This document shows, piece by piece, positions 21,271 to 32,687 of a stretch of 64,000 nt of DNA. A program made the position numbers and the translations under genes. The notes under the pieces are model-generated. The model saw only the letters and a list, made by a program, of their open reading frames with translations, was not told where the DNA came from and made no database searches. The first letter of the stretch is position 1; the number at the start of each line of letters is the position of its first letter. The DNA comes from Platycnemis pennipes. Its lineage: Eukaryota > Arthropoda > Insecta > Odonata > Platycnemididae. The stretch spans positions 108,083,054 to 108,147,053 of the forward strand of contig OW121846.1 in assembly GCA_933228895.1 (NCBI GenBank), written 5' to 3'.

Positions 21271-21351
21271 TATCTCTTCAATCCGAAATTCACCGCTTCT
21301 CTCGTCAGGTGCTCCAATCCACTTCAACTCACCTTAGACCCAACTTACTAG

Positions 21352-24300
21352 TGCATCTGAAGGAAAGAATTATAAACCACACGTAGCGTAAATCAATGTC
21401 TATCCCGCATTAAATTAAGCTAGTCACTTGGTCTATTAACACTTTGAATTGCAGCTATTTAGGTACCTATCGATTTTTTGGAAATGCTAAGCACACGATG
21501 TAACTATGCTAGCGTTTTACTTTGATGGGAACGAGTACGTTCAAGAGTTGAATCTAAAAGACTTATTAGAGACCGCTACAGATTATTCTAGACCATTATT
21601 AAGAATTCCGTAGTTACATTATCCCTCTTATATTATTTTACCTCACATTATATCCCTCGCGTGGAGGGAAAAATCATAGAATATTACTCAATTAGCCCAA
21701 CTGAATGCCAAAGCAACTCTCATAAAGCACGACTTAAAATTCTTTGTTACAAGGAAAATTAAAAGCATCACATTTTCTATATTTTTCTTTGATGCATCTT
21801 CTGGAATATTTTGCCCCGGAAAGACTAAATATCGAAAATGCTTGACTTGTGGCTAAAAGCGAACGTGAAATATGTGAAGATGTGCACGTTGTACCCTTCC
21901 GTTCGCTTAAGCAGTCCAAAGACATTACTTCAGGACCCCAAAATGCTTTGGTAGGAATAAAAATTAATGGTTCGTTTCATTTTACTAGTAATTTAAAGGT
22001 CATCTGACGTCCATAAAGCATTATTTTGAATTTCTCTATGCACGTTCATTACTTCATTTCGACTATATAACGGCTCTTCGATAGCCACGATTTATTGATA
22101 ACTATTCTGGTTGAATAAACAATATCGATTCAGGCGAGATGTGGTGGAAACGTTCCATATTAAACGTAAGATAAAGTTTACTTGTGGAAAATTGCATTAT
22201 CTTTCCTTTAATATTCTGTTGATTTTTCATGGAGTTGAGAAAGGACCTAGCGAGTACCACGTTCGACACTCTTTCACCATATTTTGGCTTCGGGTGACCA
22301 CAACAGGGTTAGAAACTACTTCGTATTATTCGTGCATTTGAAGGTAAATGTCTAAAAAGAAATAACTGAAACAACCATTGCCTATTTTTAAAGCAATAAA
22401 TCGTTTAAAAAAGCATAAAAGTGGCCAGAATGTTTGATGCATCGAAAAGCCCCGCCGCACAGTGGTCGGAAATCGAAGGAGCTGGACAGCAGTCCAAAAT
22501 AGCTTTTTTGAAATAAAAACTTGAAACTTCGCACAGATGCAAAAGATTGGCTATTTAAGAATGGTATATCATTTGTCACGTTCCTACCCGTTAGATGCTG
22601 GGGCTCAAGCATGATGAAATGTCCAGAAATTTCTGATTTCATTTTTCTCCGAATGTCTTCCAAGTTGATGGGGACATTGTGGGAGGAATTATACGGTATA
22701 AAAATAACACGATTTATGAACACAGGGCTTAACCTTTACAATTCCTTTTCTTCAATTATTTTTCAAAACATTTGTGTGCCATTACGCTATAAAATGATGG
22801 GACTGTTTTCAGACACAGTTTCACATAAACCTTCCGTCCGGCGCACCCTCTGCTTGGAACATGATCGGTCGCACGTTTGTATAAGATACTCCCCAGGTTA
22901 TTTCCTCTCTGAATGCGTAAATAATCACTTTATATAAAGTAAATAAATAGTCCGGTATATTAAAATAATTTTTAAGTTTTAAAATTAATGAATCCAGCCA
23001 GAAACCTCAAATTAGTTAGCAATCACTAGGTACAATATAAGTACTGTATTTTCCGTAAAACATTCATGACTTTTCCGTGCATCACTTGTTGGCGAATGGT
23101 TGAATTTCACATATTTCAAAAACAGATTAGCATGAAGCGCAATAATCTTTAGAATGGAATTATCAATCAAATATTTCTCGATTTTTACAATACCTGAAAT
23201 ATTTTTTGCTGGTCCTATAACACCTGGACGGTAGAGTAGTAGTTACCTAAAATATTTTTCTTTACCCGCCGCCTCTGATACCCCCCGCGTTTTTGCTCTC
23301 TTCCAATAACTCACAATATCACCGTTTGCTATTTAAATTAAGTAAATATGGAGTCTCCTGTGTCATTTCTTTCTTCAGCCTACGAGGATCTCTTTTCAGT
23401 TTCTGAGTTACTATGTCTTTCGTCAATACACTCATTCTCACTTGTTTCACTACAATTATTTTCAATGAAATCTTCACCGTTATTGTAGTCTCCTTGTACC
23501 AGGATTCTTTGGACTAATTTAAGTGCCTTTAGATTACTAGTGTCAAATTTTTCTTACAGTTGGCCACCGGGTAATCTGGGGCATGAAAAACGTAAACGTT
23601 TGCGCGCATGTTTCAAGTACAGAGAAAATTTTTGACTTCATGGTGAAATTAACGATGAAAAAAGATATTAATTGTAGATATAAAATAGAGAAAAAACGAT
23701 AGAACGCAAATTTTAATGAAGCATGTAAAATTATATTTACTTAAATCAATGGTCGCGCATTTATGATACATGCGGAAATCGCTGCCGTTGCATGGCAAAA
23801 CACCACTCTGAGGCCTAAATACGACCAAACACTTAATTGATATAGATACGCAGCTCTACAGCAGCGGGTATTTAACAGTCCTCACCCTTCAAAGTAATAT
23901 AATATAAAAATAATGGACCATATCTGAGAGATACACGCGCCGGACGGAAGGTGAAGTAGTAAATATCTAGAGTTTTAGGGAGAGACCAGTCAAGTGACTT
24001 ATATTACAGCTCTCGTGGAAGACTTATGAACTGAACTGAAGTAAAAAAAAACAGTTCAGAACACTGTGAAATATATTTATTTTCCGACCGTGGGTGGCTC
24101 CGCGCGCCGGGGGCTGGAAATGTCATGACTTACATTGTTCAAGTGGCATGAACCCAAAAGCTTCGAATTTGTCGTTATCCAGCTGTACCCATTGTCACTT
24201 AACTGCACAGACTCCATTGCAGAAATGACAGAACACTGCATCGTGCGAGCGGATAAAATACAAGTAATCGCGTTCAAATTATTTTTCTTTGCATGAGCTC

Positions 24301-24479
24301 CGGAGAAATACTTCGTATTCACACCCTTCAACTCTTTAAAAAGTGTGAAGTCGTCCTATGGACCATGCATCTTTCTAGAAAGACGCCAGGTGGGAATATT
24401 TTGCTTTCTTTCATCCCCCTTGACGGACGCACGTGGTAAGAGATGCACCCACGTGGTCACAGTCCAAGCCATAAAAGTC
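21352..24479. other. Intronic, no gene recognised
   Basis: The longest frame is 138 codons on the plus strand (22521-22937, MKLRTDAKDWLFKNG...), without motif or splice support. A 16-bp string accttccgtccggcgc near 22835 is inverted near 23939. No other repeat was seen. Confidence 0.4.
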
Positions 24480-24516
24480 CCTTTTCGCACGACCCTTTTT
24501 GGCTCGTGCGAAAAGG
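24480..24516. repeat. Perfect 13-bp hairpin
   Basis: ccttttcgcacga (24480-24492) pairs with tcgtgcgaaaagg (24504-24516), loop of 11. Confidence 0.85.
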
Positions 24517-26289
24517 TTGCAGTAATCCTCACTATTCTACCTATGGCCCTCATGAGCAAGCGTCAATAAATGATTTGGAAGCCATGCTTAACTGGCTCGC
24601 TGCCTCGCAACTGTAACCATATTTTTATTAATTAGCAGTAACATTTTTGGGCAAAAATCACTTCCTCAAAATACTTAAATAGATAAGGAGAACCTACACC
24701 TACTAAAGACCCTGAAAGCAAGTGCGAGGATGTGCAGCAGGATATGCATTAATAAAAAGAATGTGTCAGCACTAATATGGAGATTTAATACTCCTTAATT
24801 AGAGATTACTTTTCATTGCTTTGCGGATCAAACACTGGAAAGTTCATGTTTACGCAACATGCCAGGAGAGATTTAAGTTCAATTACAAACGTGCTTTTAA
24901 TATTTAGTGTCGCACAGACTATGGAAAGGAGCGTAAAATCTACCTAGCTTGTCCAAATAAAGACCACGTTTATGTCGGGTTAATTCATTACTATGCCATA
25001 TTGTACACGGAAAGAATGACATTATACTATTATCACTTACCTTGGGCTTTTAATATATCTTTAAAAACGACAGAAAAGGTATCTACTTTTTATTTCTGTC
25101 GAAGAGTTAGTCTGCATTTTAACTTATGATCGGATATTGATTCCGACCCAAAGATTTTAGGTAGTTTTGACTCCCTTCTAAATATATCATAGCGTCTATT
25201 TACAAACTCAGCTGTTCTTCACTGCACACTATCCAATTCCAAGGTAAATTCTAACCATTTGGGTCTCGATTTTCACCTGCTTATTTTAGTTGTGGCCTAA
25301 CAAGCGAAAAGTAACTCCGCTGTTTCCTAGTCATAGTTTTCTAGTATTCTTAATAAAGTCTAGATTTTTTTAGCTTGACCGCATATCTTTCGGATTGGTA
25401 CAGTCGTAACGCCCAAGAATTTTCAAATTCCTAACTAACATTCTTTGGTCCGTTGATGCAGCAATATCGCTCGAGTGAATTATTATTTTTTCAAAGAATT
25501 TAACAACGCAACTCTTTCGCCTCCTCCACTGCATTCCATTGTACCTTAAGGACGAAAAGCGGCAAAGAAGAAAGGAGGGTTTAGTTCAGCGGTCATTGAA
25601 AGGAAAAAGATAGGACTTGCAGCACAAAATTGAACCTTTTGCGCAAAACATAATATAACGTGATACCACTCAAGAGATTAAAAAGATAAAAAAATGAACC
25701 TTACGTCCTGCTACCGTTTTAGCAAAAAATTCACGTACTATGAGGATTTTACGGGAAATTAAATGAATGGAAACGCGCATTGTGCATGGCAATTTAAATG
25801 ATTTCCCGTGAAAAGTGAGTGGTGGTGGTAGCGAAACGTTGTAGCAGTCTGTTTTGATGCCAGTCATTGAGCAGGGCTTTCATTCAGGTGTAGAGTACCT
25901 CGGAAACGTTATTTTTTTAGTTAAATATATAATAGCTTTCATTGCATACAAATGCTTGGACAGGAATGAAGAGAATATTTTAGAAGTGATAGAAATACTG
26001 AAACCAAATAGCTATCATTGCCATGGGAAAAACGAGGGAATGCACGAATCCATTTTCCCCCAGTTTTTCTTCGGGCACGCATTTCACCACGGTTCACCAG
26101 ACCAAAATTTCTTCATGCGACTTTTAACGGGCGCCGAACACGCTGCCGACACATTAACAGTGCCCTCAAACCCTTCATAATGATGACACGTGTCGAAACC
26201 TGAGTCCGTTCAGATTACAACGAAACGTGGGAATTGTATATTGCGCTTCATTTTACCAACACAACCGATTTTTCCAAAGCTACAACCAC
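24517..26289. other. Intronic, no gene recognised
   Basis: AT-rich. A 108-codon plus frame at 25854-26180 (MMPVIEQGFHSGVEYLGN...) shows no family motif. Confidence 0.4.
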
Positions 26290-27060
26290 GGAGATTTCCT
26301 CCACTCGGTCCTGCCGCTCGATTGGGGATTTGTGTCCCCCAATTTCACGCCGCACAAGGGCAGGGGGTAGCGGATGCTGGTGTGCCGACTCGGTGCTGGG
26401 ACCGAGTCGGCACTCGAGGCCGGCCGAGCCGGATCGGACTCGCCCCGAGTAAGCAACTCGGCACGCGCTCGGCACGACAGCCGCAGGTGTGGAAAGCCCG
26501 CTCGCACGCGATTGCCTCGGCCTCAAAGGACACGCGACAAGCCGTCCTTCCGCAGCGGTCGCGGGAAGTGTTGTAGGCAGGGGGGAGTGGGGGGCGTGGG
26601 CGGTTGAGAGCTTGGGGGCGGGCCTTGCGAATGAAACACTGCTCCCCGGGCCCCCAACTCGATCAATGGTCTCACGGCTTCGGCGTTACCATGGCGACCG
26701 GGGAGTAGGGCAGCGTGGGGCGTCGGGAAGGGTTGCACGAGGAAGGGGAGAAGTGGCCGGCGGGGGTTGAGGGGTGAATTATGCTTAGAAAGGGAGAGTG
26801 GGACATAATTTGGGGTGGCAACGCGCCGGCGTGGAGGGCGGAGAAAGTGAGACGGTAAGGTTTGCAGGGGGCCGTTGTCGGGGGGAGGCTGCTTAAGAAG
26901 TGCCCGTCTTTGGCGTGAGGAGATGGGGGAAGCGACAATGGTGACATGCGTGGGTTCACGACTTCCTGACCACAGGATGGACACGCCCACCTTCACCCGC
27001 CCCACTCACGCTACGAAGGTGTCCCATTTCCGCCCGGGGCATTTATATCGGTCGTGTCCG
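26290..27060. promoter_or_regulatory. Large CpG-rich island inside the intron
   Basis: About 770 bp of GC-rich, CpG-dense sequence (gaggccggccgagccgg, ctcggcacgcgctcgg) with a G-rich top-strand half (cagggggga, gtggggggcgtgggcgg). It includes a perfect 13-bp hairpin gtgccgactcggt / accgagtcggcac (26382-26413). All six frames are open for long stretches because stops are rare at this composition; none has a domain. Best guess is a promoter-type island or an alternative first exon of a transcript in this region. Confidence 0.4.
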
Positions 27061-28050
27061 AACGAGCATAAATATTTATTTCAACTACATTTCCCCATGT
27101 TATAGGCGAGCGTCGGAAGATGTGAAAACACACCCTTGCTGCGTGATACTACGAATGGATTCGTCTTCACGCTTATTTCCAAATGTAAAGGTCCATTCCA
27201 CAGGGAGTAACGTGTAAGGGAATGCTTCCACAGTACTTGCTACCTTTTTTCCCCACATCTAACAATAACCTAATTACCTACCCTGAAAAATTGTTACTAA
27301 TTCATATCACAATCAAATTTTTACCAACTGGCATTAAAGACATTGTGCAAGAAACCGATTGTAAATAACGTCAATGGGATTTCCACAGTCCTAAACACAT
27401 AATAAGTCTGTGAAATTGCACCTGTCGGAATTTGTACGATTGGAATATAAAAATTGGAATATAACAAACTTCTGTTCATTTCAGTCACGGCCTTCTTGGT
27501 GGATTTATTTTATAGGCGGTCCAAATTACGCCTGATCGGAATAATTTGAATGTTTTCAAATACCACTGTCATGTTTTCTAAGAGCCAACTTCCGTTGAAA
27601 AGGATATTTTACGTTGCTGGAGAAAATCATTAGAAATGAGGAGATCGATCGGCAAGATGATGACGGGAAAAGTAGAACACATTGCTTTTCAGGATAGAAA
27701 TGTTTTGCGCCGTTTTGGGAGAACGAGAAATGCCTCATTCCGAAGGAGGAGGTATCATCTAATGAGACTCCGTCAAATGAAGTTGAGGAGATATGCCTTT
27801 CGTCAGATGAGGAGAACGACTAGATTGTGTCTTAATATTTCATATTTGAAACCCAAAAAAATTGCAACTGCATCGCACCTCATGCATTATTACTTTCAAA
27901 CTAATTGGTATTTTTAACTGGAAAAATCCACTCGGAATATAGACCAAACTCGCATTTCCTTGGTTGGCATGTCTCCTGGTTCATCACATATGCTAAAAGC
28001 AGTGTGAGAACTATTCGAACTTTATGGTGAAAAAGATTTCAATATTTATT
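27061..28050. other. Intronic, no gene assigned
   Basis: Around 27640-27830 one plus frame gives acidic text (ETPSNEVEEICLSSDEEND) resembling the acidic tail of some transposases, while another frame gives arginine-rich text. Too little to call. Confidence 0.3.
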
Positions 28051-28052
28051 AA

Positions 28053-28097
28053 ACAGTGGGGTCAACATACCACCCAGTGGTATGTTGACCCCACTGA
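28053..28097. repeat. Perfect 20-bp hairpin
   Basis: cagtggggtcaacatacca (28054-28072) is the exact reverse complement of 28078-28096; one more C-G pair closes the small loop. Confidence 0.9.
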
Positions 28098-28119
28098 TAT
28101 GAAATATGAAATTAAATGA

Positions 28120-28545
28120 AGACTATCATCATCATCAAGAGTCAACAATACTAGGATTGGTTTGACGCAGCCCTCCACTCGATTCTTCTATCGGCCAACC
28201 TATTCATATTAACGTAGTTCTTCTCTTTCACGTCCTTTACGACCTTTTCTATGTAACTCATACGAGGCCTGCCTTTTCCTATTTTCCCGTTCACTTTTCC
28301 TTCGACGATTGTCTTCATCAGGCCATCGTTTCGTAAGATGTGGCCGATTAAGTTGTCCCGTCTTCTTTTTATAGTTGTCAGCAGACTACTTTTCTCCCAC
28401 TCTTCTTAGGACTTCTACATTTGTCACTCGGTCGATTCATTTTATCTTCATCATTCTTCGATAGCACCATATTTCGAATGCTTCCACCCTTTTCTTCTCC
28501 GCTGCTGTCATCGTCCATGCCCCACTGCCGTAAAGAAACAATGAA
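28120..28545 (-). pseudogene. 3'-end fragment of a LINE (same family as 55001-55560)
   Basis: On the minus strand it runs from a segment equivalent to YGSGAWTMTAAEKK, through the RRMMKIK and DRVTNVE-like region, RRDNLIGHILRNDGL, EGKVNGKIGKGRPRMSYIE, to EWRAASNQS, then cctagtattgttgactcttg and a short (GAT)n tail. 5'-truncated near 28545 with small frame breaks. The 3' terminus coincides with that of the copy at 55001-55565, defining the LINE's true end. Confidence 0.85.
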
Positions 28546-28904
28546 GACTATATGATAGTGAAAAGCGACAATGAGGCAAGTAGCTTTGCGATTCAATATA
28601 ATCTTTTTTCTCCATTGGCATCACCCTTTCTTCCGCCAGACGCCAAGCTCAAATGCAACGGGAGGCAGTGTTCCAGAAACGGAACAGGAAGTGCGGTGCG
28701 GGGGTGGACACTTCCCGAGAAATGGACCGCAGTCGGTGTGACTGGGTTCGCGGCTCTGAAGTGGGAGCGAGGGAGAGGCTGGAGGCTCTATTCCAGTCGT
28801 CGGTGTGCAGTCGCTCATCCGGGAAGAGGACCGCCTAGGATAGGAGATGTAGGATATTTCAAGCCTGCCGCGACAACGGCGGTGAAATTCAAATTAATTG
28901 CCAC
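28546..28904. other. Moderately GC-rich stretch, nothing assigned
   Basis: Open on both strands (for example 28552-28995 plus) but without motifs. It continues into the SINE head at 28905. Confidence 0.35.
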
Positions 28905-28996
28905 GAGAAAAAATTCACCTGGACCGGGAATCGAACCACGGACCTTTGGCTTTCCGGGCCGTTGCGCAGACCACTACGCTACCCAGGATCCTTAAT
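28905..28996 (-). mobile_element. tRNA-like SINE head, second family
   Basis: Minus strand: cctgggtagcgtagtggtct (box A), ccggaaagccaaaggtccg, tggttcgattcccggtcc (box B), aggtgaattttttctcgtgg, caattaattt. The full tRNA-like head is kept. Confidence 0.8.
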
Positions 28997-29152
28997 TAAT
29001 CCTTAATATCCTACATTTACCGCCAAGCGCGGCTTTAGCGATGGAAGGGGTTCACCATTGGTCGTGGCTTCTTTGAAACTCCTTCTCCCTTGCGTTGCCA
29101 TCCTTGATGGACCACGAGGGCTAAAAATCTAGTACCTTGAACCTCGGTAAAA

Positions 29153-29330
29153 TTGCCTGGGTAGCGTAGTGGTCTGCGCAGTGGCCCGGAAAGCCAAAGG
29201 TCCGTGGTTCGATTCTCTGTCCAGGTGAATTTTTTCTCATGGCAATTAATGTGAAGAGGATAGGAGAGGTCAGTGAAATGAAACGTTTCTGAAGGCCCCA
29301 AAGGGACCGCACACATTGATGTGGAGCAGG
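29153..29330 (+). mobile_element. tRNA-like SINE, second family, opposite orientation
   Basis: Plus strand: cctgggtagcgtagtggtct, gcccggaaagccaaaggtcc, gtggttcgattctctgtcc, aggtgaattttttctcatgg, caattaatgtgaagaggata, then a body with ggccccaaagggaccgcaca. It faces the copy at 28905-28996, 156 bp apart, head to head. Confidence 0.8.
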
Positions 29331-30300
29331 GCTCCGCTCGCTACTTCTTCAAGGGTTACGGTCAAGCCGCTTCTCGGATCAGAGTTGAAGCCGATTGGGA
29401 AATCGGCGTGGCTCGAAATACAATAAAAGGTAGATTACAAACAGCAAACGTTGTTACGCGATCCGCTATCACTTGTTGGAACTGTTTTCCGGTTCCTGTC
29501 GTTAGAACTTACAAAATGAATGAAAGTCAAATCAGTAAGAATGATGAAATATAACTGCTATAGCTGATTACGTCAAGGAATTAGCAAACCAATGCAAGAA
29601 GTCATTCCACGAACTATCAATTACTCTTTGAAATTTATCTGAGATAAATAAGGTGAATTAATATTGAAACATTACCTTTAATTTGTTATTTGACTTTATT
29701 AGCTTTTAAAATCATTACCGCTAAGCACCCTTCACTAATTTATTTCCCTCAAACTCTCTCACTCTATTGCTTCTACGAGCCCCTTATCAGGCAGGAGGAT
29801 GTTGCCACACCACATACACAGCTGTTTCTACATCAGAGTTGTAGATAAAAATCAGGCGTGATGACGTGGTAAGACTACGTTTTTTAATTAAGGCACAAAC
29901 TACCTCTTTGCTGTACAGAAGGAATAAGTGTTTGTTAATATTCAGAAAAGTCGAAAGGTGAGTCGGATGGTGCAAGGGTGTTCGTTCACCTGAGGCTGAG
30001 CTGCAAGGAAAATAGCATAATTTCCTATCATTTCCTTTTCCAAACCCGAATGTTTTCCCCATCATTTTTTTTCTCTTTTCCAACAGTTTTAGACTTGACT
30101 GATGCCGAGAATGGTATGCTTAAGGCCTCTTTCAAAACTTATTTGGCAAACAGAAATTCTTCCTCAAATTCTACTTTATGATTTTATAAAAGAGTTAAAA
30201 CATTGTTAGTTCATCCTAAATTCTTCTTAACGTATATACTGTACAATTACTCGACATATAAACCCACGACTTTTGGGCAACCAAGCTTGCAATTTATGGA
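29331..30300. other. Nothing recognised
   Basis: No supported gene or repeat. Confidence 0.45.
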
Positions 30301-30573
30301 AGGTTGGTTATTCAGGGGAGGCGACCGACAACTGAGGTCATTTGCGCCATTTAGGATAGGTGGGTTTTTTGGGTAATGGTAGGAGTTTTCAGGGAACGGA
30401 GGAAGGGACGAGAGAAACCCGGCGTCGGCATCACCCCATCCGACGGACGGAGAACTGAACTTGAAATTCCCTCCACTAGGCACTCAAGTGGGGACTGGTT
30501 TTCCACTGAAAAATCCGCCACTGCCGGGAATCGAACCCGGGCCCTCGGGAACCCAGGCCCTAGACACCACGGT
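30301..30573 (-). mobile_element. tRNA-SINE main family, internally deleted
   Basis: Minus strand: head with gggcccgggttcgattcccg and gcagtggcggatttttcagt, cctagtggagggaatttcaa, tccgtccgtcggatggg, then a jump straight to gatgccgacgccgggtttct, followed by the usual ctcctaccattacccaa tail and (AACC)n end. The segment with gacgttaagccg and cgcctttcgttaag is deleted. Box A is damaged. Confidence 0.85.
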
Positions 30574-31259
30574 CGATAGAAAAATCATTGAGGAAATACT
30601 CTCTATTCTCAAAGAAGTTATAATCTATATAGTTTGACCATATGCAAACATAAATAGCACTCTCATGCACCTAGTCATAGCATTTGGGGACTGTTTAATT
30701 ACTTTTCTACTAAAAGAGGGTGGACGCCTATAAATTTGTAGTTCCAAGATAAATTGCATTTTTATGATTTTTCTTTTCCTAAAAATATTAAGTTTTGGAA
30801 TAATAAATTCTTTTCTCAATGCTCCTGAATCCGGATATGCTTGGAACGATGGCTCAAAATAAATCTTCTAGCTTTATGTAGGAAAACGCCAAGGAAGCAC
30901 CGAGAGTGTAGGAGTCAAGTTCACGCCAATGAATTTCATATCAAGCAAGAGTGCTCTAGAAGGCTACGCCAGACCGTAATATACTTCAGGGGACACCTTA
31001 TCTTGTGACTACATATCACCCATGAGCATCCACCGGAACGTGTGGCATTTAGTACTCCAAAGACCAGTCATTTGGCGGCAATGGGGACGTTTACTCGGAA
31101 CCGAAATCGCAATTTTGTACACGAAGTCGTTAGATGGAAACGAAAAACGAATTTTAGTGAAAAAATTAATCTTCTAACCACAACCATTCACACATAAATC
31201 AAAAATTAAAATAAGCAAAAGGTGACGCCCACCGAAAATGCTGCTGTGATAACATTGAC
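30574..31259. other. Nothing recognised
   Basis: AT-rich intronic sequence without supported features. Confidence 0.45.
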
Positions 31260-31470
31260 GTCATTTTCCTCCCGTCCTTGACTGCTTTCAGGGGAGGGGG
31301 AAGGGAGTGGAGGGGGGTTCTCGGAAGGTCTGCTCGCACAGATGCTGTCGAAATCGCTCCCATTGGCCGAGTCAGCTGTGTCCCCCCCCTTTGCGATAAG
31401 GCGAAGTAGCTTCGCGGGCTCAGTTGTGATTGGACGAAGTCGATATACGTCAGAGGTTGCACCACACCCA
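31260..31470. promoter_or_regulatory. Short GC-rich patch with two inverted CCAAT boxes
   Basis: A GC-rich patch carrying cccattggccgag (near 31359) and tgtgattggacga (near 31425), two ATTGG motifs about 65 bp apart, next to runs of G and C. Promoter-like, but it may belong to a dispersed repeat. No start site or gene is visible. Confidence 0.25.
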
Positions 31471-31712
31471 CTTTTCCGAAAGGGTTAAAAACATCAGTTT
31501 TTCGCCGCTTATAACTCGGGAAATAATTGTCGGGTCAGAAAACGGAAAAATACGGGTCCTTTTATTTTACAAACTCTATCAGATTCGGAAATAAAAAAAA
31601 TATGGTAAACGACCCCATTAGTCAGAGTGTGCTCATTGTTAAAACTATAACATTCACTTAGTTATTTGGCAAAGTAAATGATGATCATAATGATAGTAAC
31701 GACTGGCAAACG

Positions 31713-32687
31713 AAAATAAATATCTCCAATGGCCGTAAAAAATTGGCAACCCTCGTCAAGGTACACGACACAAATTGCTGTGTTGGTTTGCGGGAGGGTC
31801 AATTCCAAAGCAGTGACCAACCAGAGCCTTTCAACCAACAAAACCTCCTGTGGTGGTTGACGGGAATGTTACTTCGTCGCCAGCGACAGAACCACAGACA
31901 CACACACTCAACCCAATTAGGATTATTCACAGGGTTGATGGGACCCTTATCAGGATGCCTGGGTTATGATCGCAAACACACAAGCCAGTGGCGTAGCCAG
32001 GTATTTCGTTCGGGGGGGGGGGTCCAAAACCAGGGGGTTCCGTGGGAAATTTTTTTGAAAAACAGGGTACTAATTGCAAGTAGAGGGTTTTTAACTAATC
32101 TTAAAACTTTTCATAATCGAAAAAACTTCATTTTTCAATGTGGCTGGAGTGAAAACTAGGCAGTAGACAGTCCACAGTCGAAACTCGGCCAGCTATACAA
32201 ACACCGCCATTACACTACCCGAACGGCCGAGCCCTAACGTATCGTTTGATAATTTATTATTTAAACAAAAGGACAAACCTTTTTTAACAACGGTATGATA
32301 ATTTATTATTTGTAGACTTTCCCCTGCTCCATTCTTAATTAATTTTTTCATATGTCTTAATATTTCGGGGGGGGTCCGGACCCCCCCCTCGCTACGCCAC
32401 TGACACAAGCACTCAGAAAAACACTCACTCACACACCCAAATGGCACACCTTCTGGGAGAATCGAGCTCAGAAAGAGCGTAGTCAAGGTGCAAGGACAAG
32501 ACGAGGATGTGCGTCGGATACGCGAATTTCGGCCACAAGGTGGCCCTCTTCAGCGATCTGAAGGGAAAGCAGTTGCAACACAGGGTTTTAAGTCTTCCAG
32601 TAAGTAATTCGAACGCAGCAATTTGTTGATGTGTACCTTGACGAGGGTTGACAATTTTTACGGCCATTGGAGATTTTTATTTTTAAT
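31713..32687. mobile_element. DNA-transposon-like element with about 70-bp inverted ends
   Basis: Left end aaaataaatatctccaatgg / ccgtaaaaaattggcaaccc / tcgtcaaggtacac is mirrored at the right (gtgtaccttgacgagggttg / acaatttttacggccattgg / agatttttatttt). Similarity continues inward to caaattgctg(t/c)gtt. No transposase. A hAT MITE with its target duplication is nested at 31978-32410; without it the element would be about 550 bp. Superfamily not assigned. Confidence 0.8.
31986..32402. mobile_element. hAT-type MITE, 417 bp, with perfect 8-bp target duplication
   Basis: Ends cagtggcgtagccagg and cctcgctacgccactg are inverted repeats of the CAGTGGCGTAGC class seen in many hAT elements. It is flanked by acacaagc at 31978-31985 and 32403-32410. 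Next to both ends lie runs of G/C (ggggggggggtcc and ggggggggtccgg). Internal tgataatttattatt is repeated. Non-autonomous. Confidence 0.93.

Noticed and set aside
22521..22937. 138-codon plus frame as a candidate gene.
   Set aside because: No recognisable motif, no splice sites or promoter, AT-rich composition like its flanks.
22835..23955. A 16-bp inverted match (ccttccgtccggcgc) as terminal repeats of a 1.1-kb transposon.
   Set aside because: The match does not extend, there is no target duplication and no coding content.
26382..26413. The accgagtcggc hairpin resembles the terminal hairpin of a Cas9 guide scaffold.
   Set aside because: Only about 10 bases agree, the rest of a tracrRNA is absent, the context is a GC-rich intronic island and there are no cas genes or arrays. 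Coincidence.
26523..27005. 160-codon minus-strand open frame, the second longest in the window.
   Set aside because: It lies in GC-rich sequence where stops are rare, is proline/arginine-rich, and competes with long frames on the other strand. No domain or splice support.
27636..27917. Arginine-rich 93-codon frame and an acidic alternative frame as a transposase end.
   Set aside because: Neither frame shows a catalytic or DNA-binding motif; low-complexity sequence alone is not enough.
31743..32159. 138-codon plus frame.
   Set aside because: It runs across the inverted end of one transposon and into a hAT MITE; the open frame is accidental.
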